A stretch of DNA of 64,000 nucleotides from an uncultured Porphyromonadaceae bacterium (GTDB lineage Bacteria; Bacteroidota; Bacteroidia; Bacteroidales; UBA11471), in the NCBI GenBank assembly GCA_900542765.1, contig UQOX01000013.1:1-64000 (forward strand), in the 5' to 3' direction. Position numbers and translations under genes: made by a program. Positions 8,858-17,793 of this stretch are shown piece after piece (the first letter of the stretch is position 1; each line of letters begins with the position of its first letter). Under the pieces are notes generated by a model, which was not told the origin of the DNA, ran no database searches, and saw nothing but the letters and a program-made list of their open reading frames with translations.

Positions 8858-10108
8858 TCAGTCGACATCGGCTGTGTGGCTTCGTGCCAGCCACCGTTTG
8901 CGCAGATAACGCACCGGGAACCAGGAAGCGACCAACCCCAGAAGAACGACAACCACAAGCACCACCCCGGCATCGCTCCAAAGGAAATGCACCGGGTAGG
9001 CATCGACGACAAACGTGCCGGGGGTTCCGCCCATGCGCAGGAGCCCGAAAGTCTGTTGCAGCCAGCAGAGGAAGATTCCCGCCAACAATCCGCCTCCGGC
9101 TCCGATGGCCGAGATGAGCCACCCCTCGACAAAAAAGATGCGGGAGATGAGGGTGTCGTCGGCACCCAAGTTGTGCAGCGTGCGTATGTCGGCCTGCTTG
9201 TCGATGATGAGCATCGAAAGCGAACCGATGACGTTGAACGTGGCAATGAGGAGGATAAAGAGCAGAATCAAGAACGTAATCCACTTCTCAATCTGCATCA
9301 TGTTATAGGCCGAGGCCTGTTGCTGCAAACGGTCGGAGATGCGATAACCGTCGCCCAACCGGGCTTGCAGGCGAGCGATGAAAGCCTGTTCATCGACACG
9401 GTCATGCAGGCGCACTTCGAGCGCCGTGGCCTCGGTGGTGTAGTCATAGAGCTCGCGCACGAGGGCAAGGGGCGCTATGACCCAAGCCTCATCATATTCT
9501 TGCTGGTTTACGGCAAAGACGGCCGAGGCATATACTTCTCTTTCGCGGAACGAGGCCGAGGGATTGGCCAAGTTCACGGCCGACTTGCGTTTGGGGGCAT
9601 ACAACCGCAACGGGCGCGAAAAAAAGGCTCCGGCTTCGAGGCGGGTCGCCACCCCGGCCCCCAGCCCCACATACCAAAGGGCGGTGTCGGCAAGGAGGAA
9701 TTGGCCATCGAGCAACGTCTCGTCGAGTTGCGGGTGCACGGCGGGATAATCGTCCCCTACGCCTTTGAGAAAAACCGGCATCTGATGGTTGCCGAAGACG
9801 ACGAGCGCATTTTCCTCGACAACAGGCGTCAGCGCCGCCACCTCGGCACAATCGCGCAGGGCAACCAGCTCAGGAGCCGAAGTGTCGAGGGTCTTCCCCT
9901 GCACGGACTCGACTCTCACCTGCGGGTCGAGCCGCGAACAGAGCGAGAAGACGACGTCTTGGAAGCCGTTGTAGACCGACAGCGTGCAGATGATGGCCAT
10001 CGTCGTCACGGCAACTCCCAGCACCGATACGAGCGAAATGAGGTTGATGGCGCTGTGCGACTTACGGGAGAAAAGATACCTCACCGCTATTTTCAGCGAA
10101 AGGGGCAT
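8858..10108 (-). CDS. LolC/LolE-type ABC transporter permease (FtsX family)
   Basis: A 416-residue inner-membrane permease. The N-terminus (SLKIAVRYLFSRKSHSAINLISLVSVLGVAV) is typical of the LolC/E group, which extracts lipoproteins from the inner membrane together with the ATPase LolD. Topology is one membrane helix near residues 22-45, a large periplasmic domain, then three helices (about 275-300, 320-345, 370-395) forming the FtsX domain. No ATPase gene is adjacent, so the LolD partner must be encoded elsewhere. It lies 13 nt behind rbfA, an order common in Bacteroidetes, and should share its transcript. Confidence 0.9.
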   Translation of the reverse strand: MPLSLKIAVRYLFSRKSHSAINLISLVSVLGVAVTTMAIICTLSVYNGFQDVVFSLCSRLDPQVRVESVQGKTLDTSAPELVALRDCAEVAALTPVVEENALVVFGNHQMPVFLKGVGDDYPAVHPQLDETLLDGQFLLADTALWYVGLGAGVATRLEAGAFFSRPLRLYAPKRKSAVNLANPSASFREREVYASAVFAVNQQEYDEAWVIAPLALVRELYDYTTEATALEVRLHDRVDEQAFIARLQARLGDGYRISDRLQQQASAYNMMQIEKWITFLILLFILLIATFNVIGSLSMLIIDKQADIRTLHNLGADDTLISRIFFVEGWLISAIGAGGGLLAGIFLCWLQQTFGLLRMGGTPGTFVVDAYPVHFLWSDAGVVLVVVVLLGLVASWFPVRYLRKRWLARSHTADVD

Positions 10109-10121
10109 AGCGGTGAAAAGA

Positions 10122-10457
10122 TTACTTTTGGAGAAGTGAATCGATGTTCTCGATATAGTCGAGCGAGTCGTCGAGGAAGAACATCAGCTCGGGCGTCTTG
10201 CGCAACTGGTAACGCACGCGGGAAGCCAGCTCATAACGTATGGTCTTGGCGTTGGCCTGTATCGATTGGAGTATCTCGGCCGCTTTTTCCGAGGGGAATA
10301 TGCTCAGATAAGCCTTGGCCACACTGAGGTCGGGACTCACGCGCACGACGCTCACCGACACGAGCACGCCGTGGGTTTTGCTGGTCTCCTGGCGGAATAT
10401 CTCGCTGAGCTCTTTCTGCAACAGACGACTTATCTTGTTTTGACGGGTAGTTTCCAT
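10122..10457 (-). CDS. rbfA: 30S ribosome-binding factor RbfA
   Basis: A 111-residue RbfA, a KH-fold factor that binds the 30S subunit during 16S rRNA 5'-end maturation and cold adaptation. The N-terminal helix (RQNKISRLLQKELSEIFRQE) and the segment VSVVRVSPDLSVAKAYLSIFP are characteristic, as is the LRKTPELMFFLDDSLDY ending. It has its own two-box promoter and leads into the LolC/E-type permease. Confidence 0.95.
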   Translation of the reverse strand: METTRQNKISRLLQKELSEIFRQETSKTHGVLVSVSVVRVSPDLSVAKAYLSIFPSEKAAEILQSIQANAKTIRYELASRVRYQLRKTPELMFFLDDSLDYIENIDSLLQK

Positions 10458-10485
10458 AAGATATTGAGATTAGCGGGTTTGGGGT

Positions 10486-10516
10486 CGAAGTTACATTTTC
10501 CCGATGAAAAATCAAA
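10486..10516 (-). promoter_or_regulatory. Promoter of rbfA and the permease
   Basis: On the minus strand TTTG (10516-10513), a 19-bp spacer and TAACTTCG (10493-10486) match the Bacteroidales consensus at all but one position. The -33 box lies in the last codons of the methyltransferase gene. Confidence 0.6.
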
Positions 10517-11165
10517 GCGCCGAGGGAGAATGTTTTTTCCACATCACGGTAAGGCCGTCGCGCAAGGGAAGAATGACCTTCTCGATGCGGTCGTCGGCCG
10601 CGATTTTATCGTTGAAGGCCATGACGGCGCGCGTCTGGGTGTCGTGGGAATGACCGTCGCACACCTTGCTGTCCCACAACGTATTGTCGGCCAATATCAC
10701 CCCTCCGGGAGAGACCCGGTCGAAGACCATGTCGTAGTAGTCGGAGTAACGGCGCTTGTCGGCATCGATAAAGACCAAATCGAACATGCCGTCGAGCCGG
10801 GGCACGACATCGAAGGCATCGCCCATGTGCAGATGTATGCGGTCGGCGACCGGTGACTGCGACAAGTGCGCCCGGGTAAAATCTTCGATTTCATCATCGA
10901 TTTCGACCGTGTGCAACTCGGCATCAGCGGGCATACCCTCGGCCAGGCACAAGGTGGAGTAACCGGTAAACGTGCCTATTTCGAGCAGGCGCCGCGGACG
11001 TTGCAGGCGACATATCATTTTGAGAATGCGTCCCTGCAAATGACCCGACATCATGCGGGGCCGCAACGAATGGATATAGGTATCGCGACTCAGGCGAGCC
11101 AACAAATCGCCCTCGGCATCGATGTGGGCAAGAATATATTCTTGAATATTCTCCTCTTCGGCCAT
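10512..11165 (-). CDS. Class I SAM-dependent O-methyltransferase
   Basis: A 217-residue methyltransferase of the catechol/caffeoyl-CoA O-methyltransferase family. The SAM-binding motif LLEIGTFTGYSTLCLAEGM follows a helical N-terminal arm, then HTVEIDDE binds the ribose, and FDLVFIDADKRRYSDYYD and LADNTLWDSKVCD provide the metal-binding Asp and Asn residues. The substrate is unknown. The ATG at 11165 is chosen because it lies 1 nt past the pyk stop codon; an ATG at 11207 would run inside pyk. It is the last gene of the aroQ-pyk unit. Confidence 0.88.
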   Translation of the reverse strand: MAEEENIQEYILAHIDAEGDLLARLSRDTYIHSLRPRMMSGHLQGRILKMICRLQRPRRLLEIGTFTGYSTLCLAEGMPADAELHTVEIDDEIEDFTRAHLSQSPVADRIHLHMGDAFDVVPRLDGMFDLVFIDADKRRYSDYYDMVFDRVSPGGVILADNTLWDSKVCDGHSHDTQTRAVMAFNDKIAADDRIEKVILPLRDGLTVMWKKHSPSAL

Positions 11166-11166
11166 C

Positions 11167-12633
11167 TCAACACACGTCTTCGAGATTGGGGAGGATATAG
11201 CGGTCATACCCTTTCAGCACCAATCCTGCCTTGTTGATTTCAAGGAACGAACTGCCCGACCCTTCACCGAAAGCACCTCCGATGTAGGCAATCAGGTCGT
11301 CGCGGGTAATCATGCCGTTCTCGATGAGCGACGAGAGCCCTTTGAAGAGATATTCGCGCGAAGTCGACATCTCATGCTGGTAGAAGGCTATGACACCATA
11401 GGAAAGGGCCAACTGACGCATCGTGCGTTCACTGTAACATACGGCCAGCACCGGGTCCTGACCACGATAGGCGGCCAGGTTGCGAGCCGTGCGGCCGGTG
11501 TAGCTGTCGGTAACGATGGCTTTCACGCCGAGCACCTTGGCCGACTCCACGGCATGCTTGGCCAAGAACGAGGTGGTGTCGATGACTTCCCCTTCGACGT
11601 TTACCTGAATATCGTTGTCGGAGAGTTTCGTAAGCTCGGCTTCCTTGGCGATGCGCGACATGGTGGCAATGGCCTCCACGGGATATTTGCCATAGGCGGT
11701 CTCGCCGCTCAGCATGAGGGCGTCGGTGCGATAATAGATGGCATTGGCAATATCGGTCACCTCGGCGCGGGTGGGACGCGGATTTTTTATCATCGAATGC
11801 AACATCTGCGTGGCCACGATAACGGGCTTCTTGGCCTGCACACATTTCTTGATGAGACGGCGCTGTATGCCGGGAATCTTCTCCTGCGGCACCTCGATGC
11901 CCAGGTCGCCGCGGGCGACCATGACGCCGTAGGCCACTTCGAGTATCTCGTCGATGTTGTCGACACCTTCCTGGTTTTCGATTTTGGCAATGATTTTTAT
12001 CTTGCTGTTGTGGGCATCGAGAATCTCCTGTATGGCCAGGACATCTTGCCGGTTGCGCACAAACGAGTGGGCGATAAAATCGATGTCCTTGTCGATGGCA
12101 TAGAGAATGTTGCGACGGTCCTTCTCGGTGAGGGCAGGCAGGTTGATGCGCACACCGGGCACGTTCACACTCTTACGCGAGCCCAGTTCTCCGGCATTCT
12201 GCGCCACGCACAAGAGGTAGTCTTCGTGCTTTTCGAGCACGCGGAATTCGAGTTCGCCGTCGTCGATGAGCACGACACTGTCGACCGAAAGGTCTTTGGT
12301 GAAGTCGACATACGATACGTTGATTTGGTCATGTGTCGTAAAAGCATCGGGCTTGCCCGACATGCGCACAATATCGCCAGCGGTAAAGGAAATGCTCCCG
12401 TCATTCTCTATAAAAGTCGTTCTCACTTCGGGGCCTTTCGTGTCCATGAGAATGGCTATCGTATTGGAAACAGCTCTTACATTATTAATAATACGGTCGA
12501 ACCCTTCGGCGGTGAGGTGGGCCGAATTCATTCGCACTACGTTCATTCCGTTTTCGTAAAGTGCACGCACGAAATCGACGTCGCAACGCTTGTCCGAAAC
12601 CGTAGCAACAATCTTTGTCTGTTTTGATGTCAT
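11167..12633 (-). CDS. pyk: Pyruvate kinase
   Basis: A 488-residue pyruvate kinase, converting phosphoenolpyruvate and ADP to pyruvate and ATP. Visible signatures are KIVATVSDK and NGMNVVRMNSAH at the N-terminus, MDTKGPEVR, the active-site region KIIAKIENQEGVDNIDEI with VMVARGDLGIEVP, and the MLHSMIKNPRPTRAEVTDIANAI loop. The C-terminal domain (about 350-488) is complete. The final part (IGGAFGEGSGSSFLEI) is the allosteric-domain end. It sits between aroQ (16 nt upstream) and the methyltransferase gene. Confidence 0.96.
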   Translation of the reverse strand: MTSKQTKIVATVSDKRCDVDFVRALYENGMNVVRMNSAHLTAEGFDRIINNVRAVSNTIAILMDTKGPEVRTTFIENDGSISFTAGDIVRMSGKPDAFTTHDQINVSYVDFTKDLSVDSVVLIDDGELEFRVLEKHEDYLLCVAQNAGELGSRKSVNVPGVRINLPALTEKDRRNILYAIDKDIDFIAHSFVRNRQDVLAIQEILDAHNSKIKIIAKIENQEGVDNIDEILEVAYGVMVARGDLGIEVPQEKIPGIQRRLIKKCVQAKKPVIVATQMLHSMIKNPRPTRAEVTDIANAIYYRTDALMLSGETAYGKYPVEAIATMSRIAKEAELTKLSDNDIQVNVEGEVIDTTSFLAKHAVESAKVLGVKAIVTDSYTGRTARNLAAYRGQDPVLAVCYSERTMRQLALSYGVIAFYQHEMSTSREYLFKGLSSLIENGMITRDDLIAYIGGAFGEGSGSSFLEINKAGLVLKGYDRYILPNLEDVC

Positions 12634-12649
12634 ATTATATAGGATAGGT

Positions 12650-13081
12650 TTACTTGTTTTTTTCTGTTTCGAGAAGCGCCTCGACGGCGAGGCGGTAAGA
12701 GTCGAGCCCGAAACCGGCTATCGAACCCCGACAGGCGGCGGCAATCATCGACACATGGCGATAAGGCTCACGGGCATGGATATTGGAAATGTGCACTTCG
12801 ACCACAGGTGCCGGCACGGCCCTGATGGCATCGGAAAGAGCAATGGAGGTGTGGGTGTAGGCTCCGGCATTGAGCACAATGCCCACGGGCGAGAAACCGC
12901 ACGCGTGAATTTGGTTTATCAACTCGCCTTCGACGTTCGACTGGTAATAGTGAATGGTGTGGTGGGGGTAGCGGGCCCGCAAGGTTTCGAGATAACTTTC
13001 AAACGAAGCGTCGCCATAAACGCTCTTCTCGCGTTTCCCCAACAAATTCAAGTTCGGTCCGTTAATAATCCATATATCCAT
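12650..13081 (-). CDS. aroQ: 3-dehydroquinate dehydratase, type II
   Basis: A 143-residue type II enzyme that converts 3-dehydroquinate to 3-dehydroshikimate, third step of the shikimate pathway. The N-terminus WIINGPNLNLLGKRE, the catalytic tyrosine in YG(D) near residue 22, NAGAYTHTSIAL and VEVHISNIHAREPYRH are all present; the His of VEVHISN is the catalytic acid. It heads the leftward aroQ-pyk-methyltransferase group and is divergent from xerD. The shikimate kinase gene lies 5 kb away. Confidence 0.96.
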   Translation of the reverse strand: MDIWIINGPNLNLLGKREKSVYGDASFESYLETLRARYPHHTIHYYQSNVEGELINQIHACGFSPVGIVLNAGAYTHTSIALSDAIRAVPAPVVEVHISNIHAREPYRHVSMIAAACRGSIAGFGLDSYRLAVEALLETEKNK

Positions 13082-13097
13082 AAGTCAAAAGATTTCG

Positions 13098-13105
13098 TAT
13101 CTTTG
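13098..13105 (+). promoter_or_regulatory. Candidate -7 box of the xer recombinase gene
   Basis: TATCTTTG matches TAnnTTTG, 96 nt before the start codon. The -33 region is a poor match. Confidence 0.45.
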
Positions 13106-13160
13106 CCACCAGGAAAACCTCCAATCAGGGAGAGAAGTTCGATTGTAACAAAATTTTCGG

Positions 13161-13168
13161 CAAAAGTA
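13161..13168 (-). promoter_or_regulatory. Candidate -7 box of aroQ
   Basis: TACTTTTG on the minus strand matches TAnnTTTG, about 80 nt before the aroQ ATG; it overlaps the region used by the divergent xer promoter. Confidence 0.35.
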
Positions 13169-13201
13169 CAAAAAGATTACGAAATACAGCGCAATATCAC
13201 C

Positions 13202-14110
13202 ATGATTGTTAGCCATTCGAAGTTGTTAAAATCGTTCTCGCGCCACCTGAAACTCGAAAAAGGAGTCTCGGACAATACCATCGACGGCTATCTGCATGAC
13301 GTAGACAAACTCTTCCGTTACCTCTCCCCCGACTCAGAACCCAGCATCGACCAACTGGCCGGAGCCGACATCACCCAGTTTATCTGCCAGTTGCAAGACC
13401 TCGGCATACAGGCCCGCTCCCAAGCCCGCATCATCTCGGGGCTGAAAGCCTTCTACACCTTCCTGCGCCTCGAAGAGTACATCGACAACGACCCGATGGA
13501 ACTCATCGAAGGCCCCAAGTTGGGCCGCAAGTTGCCCGAAGTCCTTACCGTCGAGGAGATAGATGCCATCATCGGGTCGTTCGACATGTCACGACCCGAA
13601 AGCCAACGCAACCGCGCCATCATCGAGACGATGTATGACTGTGGGCTGCGGGTCTCGGAACTCGTGGGACTGCGCATCTCGCAAATACACGCCGACGACG
13701 AATATATCCTCGTCGAAGGAAAAGGCAGCAAGCAGCGGCTCGTTCCCATCTCGCAAAACGCCCTGCACGAGATACGGCTCTACCTGCAAGACCGCCGCCA
13801 CCTCACCCCCAAACGGGGCGACGAAGACATACTCTTCCTCAACCGGCGCGGCGGACGCCTGAGCCGCGTCATGATATTCTACATCATCAAGGAACGGTGC
13901 GAAGCCTGCGGCATACAAAAAAACATCAGCCCCCACACCCTGCGCCACAGCTTTGCCACCCACCTGCTCGAAGGGGGAGCCAACCTGCGCGCCATACAAC
14001 AAATGCTCGGCCACGAAAGCATCACCACCACCGAAATCTATGTGCATCTCGACAATGCCCTGTTGCGCAGCGAGATACTCACCCACCACCCCCGCAACCA
14101 CCGGAAGTGA
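13202..14110 (+). CDS. xerD: Tyrosine recombinase XerD-type
   Basis: A 302-residue tyrosine recombinase for chromosome-dimer resolution at dif. The N-terminal SAM-like core-binding domain covers about 1-95 and the catalytic domain 110-302. All catalytic residues can be placed: R150 (CGLRVSEL), K174 (EGKGSKQRL), H245 and R248 (HTLRHSFATHLLEGGANLR), H271 (LGHESITTT) and Y280 (EIYVHL). The spacing closely follows E. coli XerD. The start at 13202 gives the usual length and follows a -7 box. Nothing phage-like or integrative lies nearby, which favours the housekeeping role. Confidence 0.93.
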   Translation: MIVSHSKLLKSFSRHLKLEKGVSDNTIDGYLHDVDKLFRYLSPDSEPSIDQLAGADITQFICQLQDLGIQARSQARIISGLKAFYTFLRLEEYIDNDPMELIEGPKLGRKLPEVLTVEEIDAIIGSFDMSRPESQRNRAIIETMYDCGLRVSELVGLRISQIHADDEYILVEGKGSKQRLVPISQNALHEIRLYLQDRRHLTPKRGDEDILFLNRRGGRLSRVMIFYIIKERCEACGIQKNISPHTLRHSFATHLLEGGANLRAIQQMLGHESITTTEIYVHLDNALLRSEILTHHPRNHRK

Positions 14111-14165
14111 AAAATCATCGCTCCGACCCCATCCGGCACGAGACAAGCGCGGGAAATATCCACGG

Positions 14166-14197
14166 CTTGCAAAGACAAAATATATTCGCTACATTTG
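14166..14197 (+). promoter_or_regulatory. Candidate promoter of the first glycosyltransferase gene
   Basis: CTTG (14166-14169, three of four), a 20-bp spacer and TACATTTG (14190-14197) precede the ATG by 22 nt. Confidence 0.6.
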
Positions 14198-14219
14198 CTC
14201 GTCACACAACCATCGACAC

Positions 14220-15059
14220 ATGACTTCACCGGCAATAAGCATCATCGTTCCCTGTTTCAAGCAGGCCGAATATCTACCCGAAGCGCTCGACTCGCTCATC
14301 GCCCAAACTTTCGAGAACTGGGAAGCGGTTGTCGTAAACGACGGGTCACCCGACCACACCGAGGAAATCGCCCTCGCCTACGCTGCCAAGGACCCCCGCA
14401 TCAAATATCTGCCGCTCGAAAACGGCGGCGTGGCCCGAGCCCGAAACCGGGGCATCGCCATCGCCCAAGGCGAGTATATCCTACCGCTCGACGCCGACGA
14501 TACCATCGCCCCCACTTATCTCGAAAAAGCCAAAGCCGCACTCGACAACAATCCGACTCTCAAAGCCGTCTATTGCCAAGCGCAACTCTTCGGCAGCCAA
14601 AAGGGGCCGTGGGGAGTCAAATACCACGACTATAAAACGCTGCTCGTTGTCAATTCGATATTCGTCACGACCCTCTTCCGCAAAGCCGACGCCGAGGCCA
14701 TCGGGGGATTCGACGAGAAAATGATCTCGGGACATGAAGACTGGGATTTCTTCATTCGCCTCCTCGGCGGAGACGGACACGTCTACCAAATACCCGAAAC
14801 ACTCTTCAACTACCGCATCAAGAATTTGTCGCGGAACACCGAAGCCGTCAAACGGCTTTCCGACACCCAATACTACCTGCTCGACAAGAACCGGGCTCTT
14901 TACCAGCAATTCTATCCGCTGCCTTTCAACGGTATCGGAGGCGCCGAAATCATGGCCGCAGAGGCCGAAGCCCTGCGTAGCGAAGTCGTCAAATACCGTG
15001 AACGACGGCGAAACCGATGGTACAAAAGACTATACCGCGCCCTGTTGGGCAAGCAATAG
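14220..15059 (+). CDS. Family 2 glycosyltransferase
   Basis: A 279-residue GT-A fold glycosyltransferase. The start (ISIIVPCFKQAEYLPEALDSLIAQTFENWE) and nucleotide-binding VVNDGSPDHT are typical of GT2, and the DxD-type motif is LPLDADD near residue 92. GHEDWDFFIRLL near 165 is the acceptor-side ED motif containing the likely catalytic base. No membrane helix is seen; it is probably peripheral. It is the first of three consecutive glycan genes, each with its own apparent promoter. The sugar and acceptor are unknown. Confidence 0.9.
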   Translation: MTSPAISIIVPCFKQAEYLPEALDSLIAQTFENWEAVVVNDGSPDHTEEIALAYAAKDPRIKYLPLENGGVARARNRGIAIAQGEYILPLDADDTIAPTYLEKAKAALDNNPTLKAVYCQAQLFGSQKGPWGVKYHDYKTLLVVNSIFVTTLFRKADAEAIGGFDEKMISGHEDWDFFIRLLGGDGHVYQIPETLFNYRIKNLSRNTEAVKRLSDTQYYLLDKNRALYQQFYPLPFNGIGGAEIMAAEAEALRSEVVKYRERRRNRWYKRLYRALLGKQ

Positions 15060-15101
15060 GGCATACCCGACAAAAAAGCTGAAACAATCTCTACACCGCC
15101 T

Positions 15102-15132
15102 GTTGCCGGAATACAAATTTAACCTACCTTTG
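15102..15132 (+). promoter_or_regulatory. Candidate promoter of the second glycosyltransferase gene
   Basis: GTTG (15102-15105, three of four), a 19-bp spacer and TACCTTTG (15125-15132) lie 28 nt before the ATG. Confidence 0.55.
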
Positions 15133-15160
15133 CAGCCTCAAAAGAGCACAAGAAAAAGAC

Positions 15161-16123
15161 ATGAAAGTTTCTGTGATTATTCCCAATTACTGCCACGCCC
15201 GCTTTTTGAACAGACGCATCGACTCGGTACTCAACCAGACCTACGACGATTTCGAGGTCATCATTCTCGACGACTGCTCCACCGACAGCAGCCGCGACAT
15301 CATCGAGACATACCGCCACCACCCCCGCGTGTCGCATATCGTCTACAACGAAAAGAACAGCGGGTCGACCTTCGTGCAATGGGACAAAGGATTTGAACTG
15401 GCACAAGGCCAATACATCTGGATTGCCGAGAGCGACGATGAGGCCGCCCCTACCTTCCTCGAAGAATGCGTCACCCAACTCGAAAAACACCCCTCGGCCA
15501 CGATAGCTTTCTCCGACTGCCTTTTTGTCGACGAAAACACCGAGGACCTGCACGAGCCCAAATTGCAACTCTCCTACCGACTGAGAGACAAAAAACGCGA
15601 CACGCCCTACACTCTTTTCGACGGCCGGGCGTTTATCAACCACCGCATGTTCTACCAGAACTATATCATGAACGCCAGCATGGTCGTTTTCCGCAAAGAC
15701 GCCCGCCCCACAAACGAAGCCTACAAAAAATACCGCTATGTGGGCGACTGGCTTTTCTGGGTGGGCATACTGCTCAACGGCGACGCCGTGTATATCGACA
15801 AGCCCCTCGACTACTTCCGCCAACACGGCAAGAACACCACATCGAAATCGATTTCCACGGGAAACAACTACAAAGAGATGGCCCACCTGATGCAGGACAT
15901 CTGCCGGCAGGTAAATCCGCCGCGAGGATTCAAGCTCTTTCTTTACGGGCGTTTCCTGGTACGCATCAAACGCCTGCACAAAGGCATTGAATACCGACAC
16001 GACACCATCGAAGAGATTTACGATTATTGGGGCAATATACAGAACCCGCTGACGGCCATCGTCTGGTACCGCCTGGCAAAAATCCTGCACATCTACCGCG
16101 ACGAGAAACCGTATATGCCCTGA
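15161..16123 (+). CDS. Family 2 glycosyltransferase
   Basis: A 320-residue GT2 enzyme with VSVIIPNYCHARFLNRRIDSVLNQTYDDFEVIILDDCSTDSS at the N-terminus, the DxD-type motif WIAESDDEAAP near residue 90, and a VGDWLFWVGIL segment near 205 in the acceptor region. The last 80 residues contain a basic amphipathic stretch (FKLFLYGRFLVRIKRLHKG) that may dock to the membrane. The ESDD form is common in enzymes that build O-antigen or capsule. It lies between two other glycan genes on the same strand. Confidence 0.9.
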   Translation: MKVSVIIPNYCHARFLNRRIDSVLNQTYDDFEVIILDDCSTDSSRDIIETYRHHPRVSHIVYNEKNSGSTFVQWDKGFELAQGQYIWIAESDDEAAPTFLEECVTQLEKHPSATIAFSDCLFVDENTEDLHEPKLQLSYRLRDKKRDTPYTLFDGRAFINHRMFYQNYIMNASMVVFRKDARPTNEAYKKYRYVGDWLFWVGILLNGDAVYIDKPLDYFRQHGKNTTSKSISTGNNYKEMAHLMQDICRQVNPPRGFKLFLYGRFLVRIKRLHKGIEYRHDTIEEIYDYWGNIQNPLTAIVWYRLAKILHIYRDEKPYMP

Positions 16124-16195
16124 TTCCACCTCCCCGCGTGCAGCAATAGGCAACACTCGGCCATCTTATAAATATACCTCGAAACGCTTACAGAC

Positions 16196-16993
16196 ATGTC
16201 TTCAAACGTCAAAATCGTCATTCCCGTATACCAGGTGCCCCTCACCCCGCAGGAGGAACTGTCGGTAAAACAGTCGGCAAAAGTGTTGCACAACTATCCG
16301 ATATGCTTCGTCGTGCCGCAAGGATTATCGACCGAAAGCCTCCAAGCACTCGTCCCCCAGGCCGAAATCATCGCCGTGAGTGACGAATGGCTGGGTCGCA
16401 AAAACGGCATCGGCGGCTATAACCGCATGATGATGTCTCGCGAATTTTACGACTTGTTTTCCGACATGGAGTATATTCTCATCTGCCAGCCCGACGTGTG
16501 GATATTCCGCGATGAATTGGAGGCATGGTGCCAAAAAGGCTATGACTATGTGGGGGCACCGTGGATCAAGCACCCGAGATACAAGCATTTCATTCCCCGG
16601 GCATGGCTCCACCTGCAAAAGGCATTCCACCCGCAACGACTCGTGCACCGGCTCGACACGCTCGGCCGCATCGGCAACGGCGGCCTCTCGCTGCGTCGGG
16701 TCGGCTCGTTCAGAAACGCCTGCGCAAAATACCAGAAAACCATCGACCACTTCTGCCGGCACCGGCACCACCTCTACAACGAAGATGTCTTCTGGGCCGT
16801 CATTCCCAAAGAATTCAAATACCCCACGGTCGAAGAGGCACTGGGCTTCTCATTCGATGTGAAACCCGGCCTGCTCTATGAGATGAGCGGCGAAAAACTG
16901 CCGTTCGGCTGTCACGGGTGGACCAAACCGCGGCTCTTCAAATTCTGGAAGAACCACATTCCCTATACCCCCGAGCCTGAAACACGGCAATAA
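16196..16993 (+). CDS. DUF5672 family protein, putative glycan-modifying enzyme
   Basis: A 265-residue protein resembling DUF5672, a family linked to glycosyltransferases and found in surface-polysaccharide clusters. Visible conserved blocks are KIVIPVYQVPL at the N-terminus, YILICQPDVWIFRDEL (an acidic motif that could play the DxD role), YDYVGAPW, GNGGLSLRRVGS, YNEDVFWAV and LPFGCHGW. No transmembrane helix or signal peptide is present. Its position behind two GT2 genes supports a role in the same glycan, but the reaction is unproven. Confidence 0.8.
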   Translation: MSSNVKIVIPVYQVPLTPQEELSVKQSAKVLHNYPICFVVPQGLSTESLQALVPQAEIIAVSDEWLGRKNGIGGYNRMMMSREFYDLFSDMEYILICQPDVWIFRDELEAWCQKGYDYVGAPWIKHPRYKHFIPRAWLHLQKAFHPQRLVHRLDTLGRIGNGGLSLRRVGSFRNACAKYQKTIDHFCRHRHHLYNEDVFWAVIPKEFKYPTVEEALGFSFDVKPGLLYEMSGEKLPFGCHGWTKPRLFKFWKNHIPYTPEPETRQ

Positions 16994-17122
16994 TCCGTCC
17001 CAAACGCAACAAAGAGTGTGCACGCCTCTGGCAACGCACCGCAAGACGGCCGTCACACAAGAGAAAAAAGAAAAAGAGAAAATCGACGCGGGAAAGAACG
17101 TACAGAAAAAGAAGACAGAGCG

Positions 17123-17755
17123 CTATTTGCGACCGAAGTCGGCCGGCACCTCCCCCCACTCGCGGGTCTCCCACTTGACAATTTTGTTGGTATAAGCATT
17201 CTCCCGCAACCACTTCTCGGCGCGGGCAATGAGGTCGAATATGGGACCGTTCTTCTCGGTGCGCGCCAACTTGGTTTTGCACTGCTTGGCCCGTACCCAG
17301 GCAATGGCATTGCGGCTGTCGGAGCAGACGGTCATCGCGCTGTTGTTCTTCTTCAACAACGCCAACGCATGCACCAGCGCCAAGAACTCACCCACGTTGT
17401 TGGTTCCGTCGGGAAAAGGGCCCACCCTGAAAAGCACCTGGCCCGTGCGCACATACACCCCGCGATACTCCATCACACCGGGATTGCCGAGACACGACGC
17501 ATCGACCGCCACCGAATCGAGCAACCATTCGGGGCACGACGCCGTCACCGGCGCCGCCCCGCTCCCCGAGGCCGACCGCCCGGCATAATAGGCCGAATAA
17601 CCTTCCCGAAAAGCCGCCGTAGCCTCTTCTTGCGAAGCAAAACTCTTGTATTTGGCGCCGGCATAGTTCTGCACCTGCCTACGGCACTCCGCCCAAGAAG
17701 AATATATTCCCGGCGAAACGCCCTCCCACACCACATAATATTTCGAATTTCCCAT
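17123..17755 (-). CDS. Ribonuclease H with N-terminal viroplasmin domain
   Basis: A 210-residue RNase HI-type enzyme that cuts the RNA strand of RNA-DNA hybrids. Residues 5-49 form a caulimovirus viroplasmin/RNase H1 hybrid-binding domain (KYYVVWEGVSPGIYSSWAEC, YKSFASQEEATAAF). The catalytic domain (about 78-210) keeps the four carboxylates D85 (AVDAS), E123 (NNVGEF), D146 (CSDSRNA) and D206 (PADFGRK). The ATG at 17755 starts right before the viroplasmin domain; an upstream ATG at 17779 lies in the promoter region. It is divergent from aroK. Confidence 0.92.
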   Translation of the reverse strand: MGNSKYYVVWEGVSPGIYSSWAECRRQVQNYAGAKYKSFASQEEATAAFREGYSAYYAGRSASGSGAAPVTASCPEWLLDSVAVDASCLGNPGVMEYRGVYVRTGQVLFRVGPFPDGTNNVGEFLALVHALALLKKNNSAMTVCSDSRNAIAWVRAKQCKTKLARTEKNGPIFDLIARAEKWLRENAYTNKIVKWETREWGEVPADFGRK

Positions 17756-17776
17756 CTTACCGTTGCTTTTGCTACA

Positions 17777-17784
17777 CAAATATA
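17777..17784 (-). promoter_or_regulatory. Candidate -7 box of the RNase H gene
   Basis: TATATTTG on the minus strand, 21 nt before the chosen ATG. It supports the start at 17755 over 17779. Confidence 0.5.
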
Positions 17785-17793
17785 GGGATATTT

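Noticed and set aside
13202..14110. Tyrosine recombinase as a marker of an integrated element.
   Set aside because: Sequence length and catalytic spacing follow XerD, it sits among core genes, and no att-like repeats, relaxase, phage or transfer genes are nearby.
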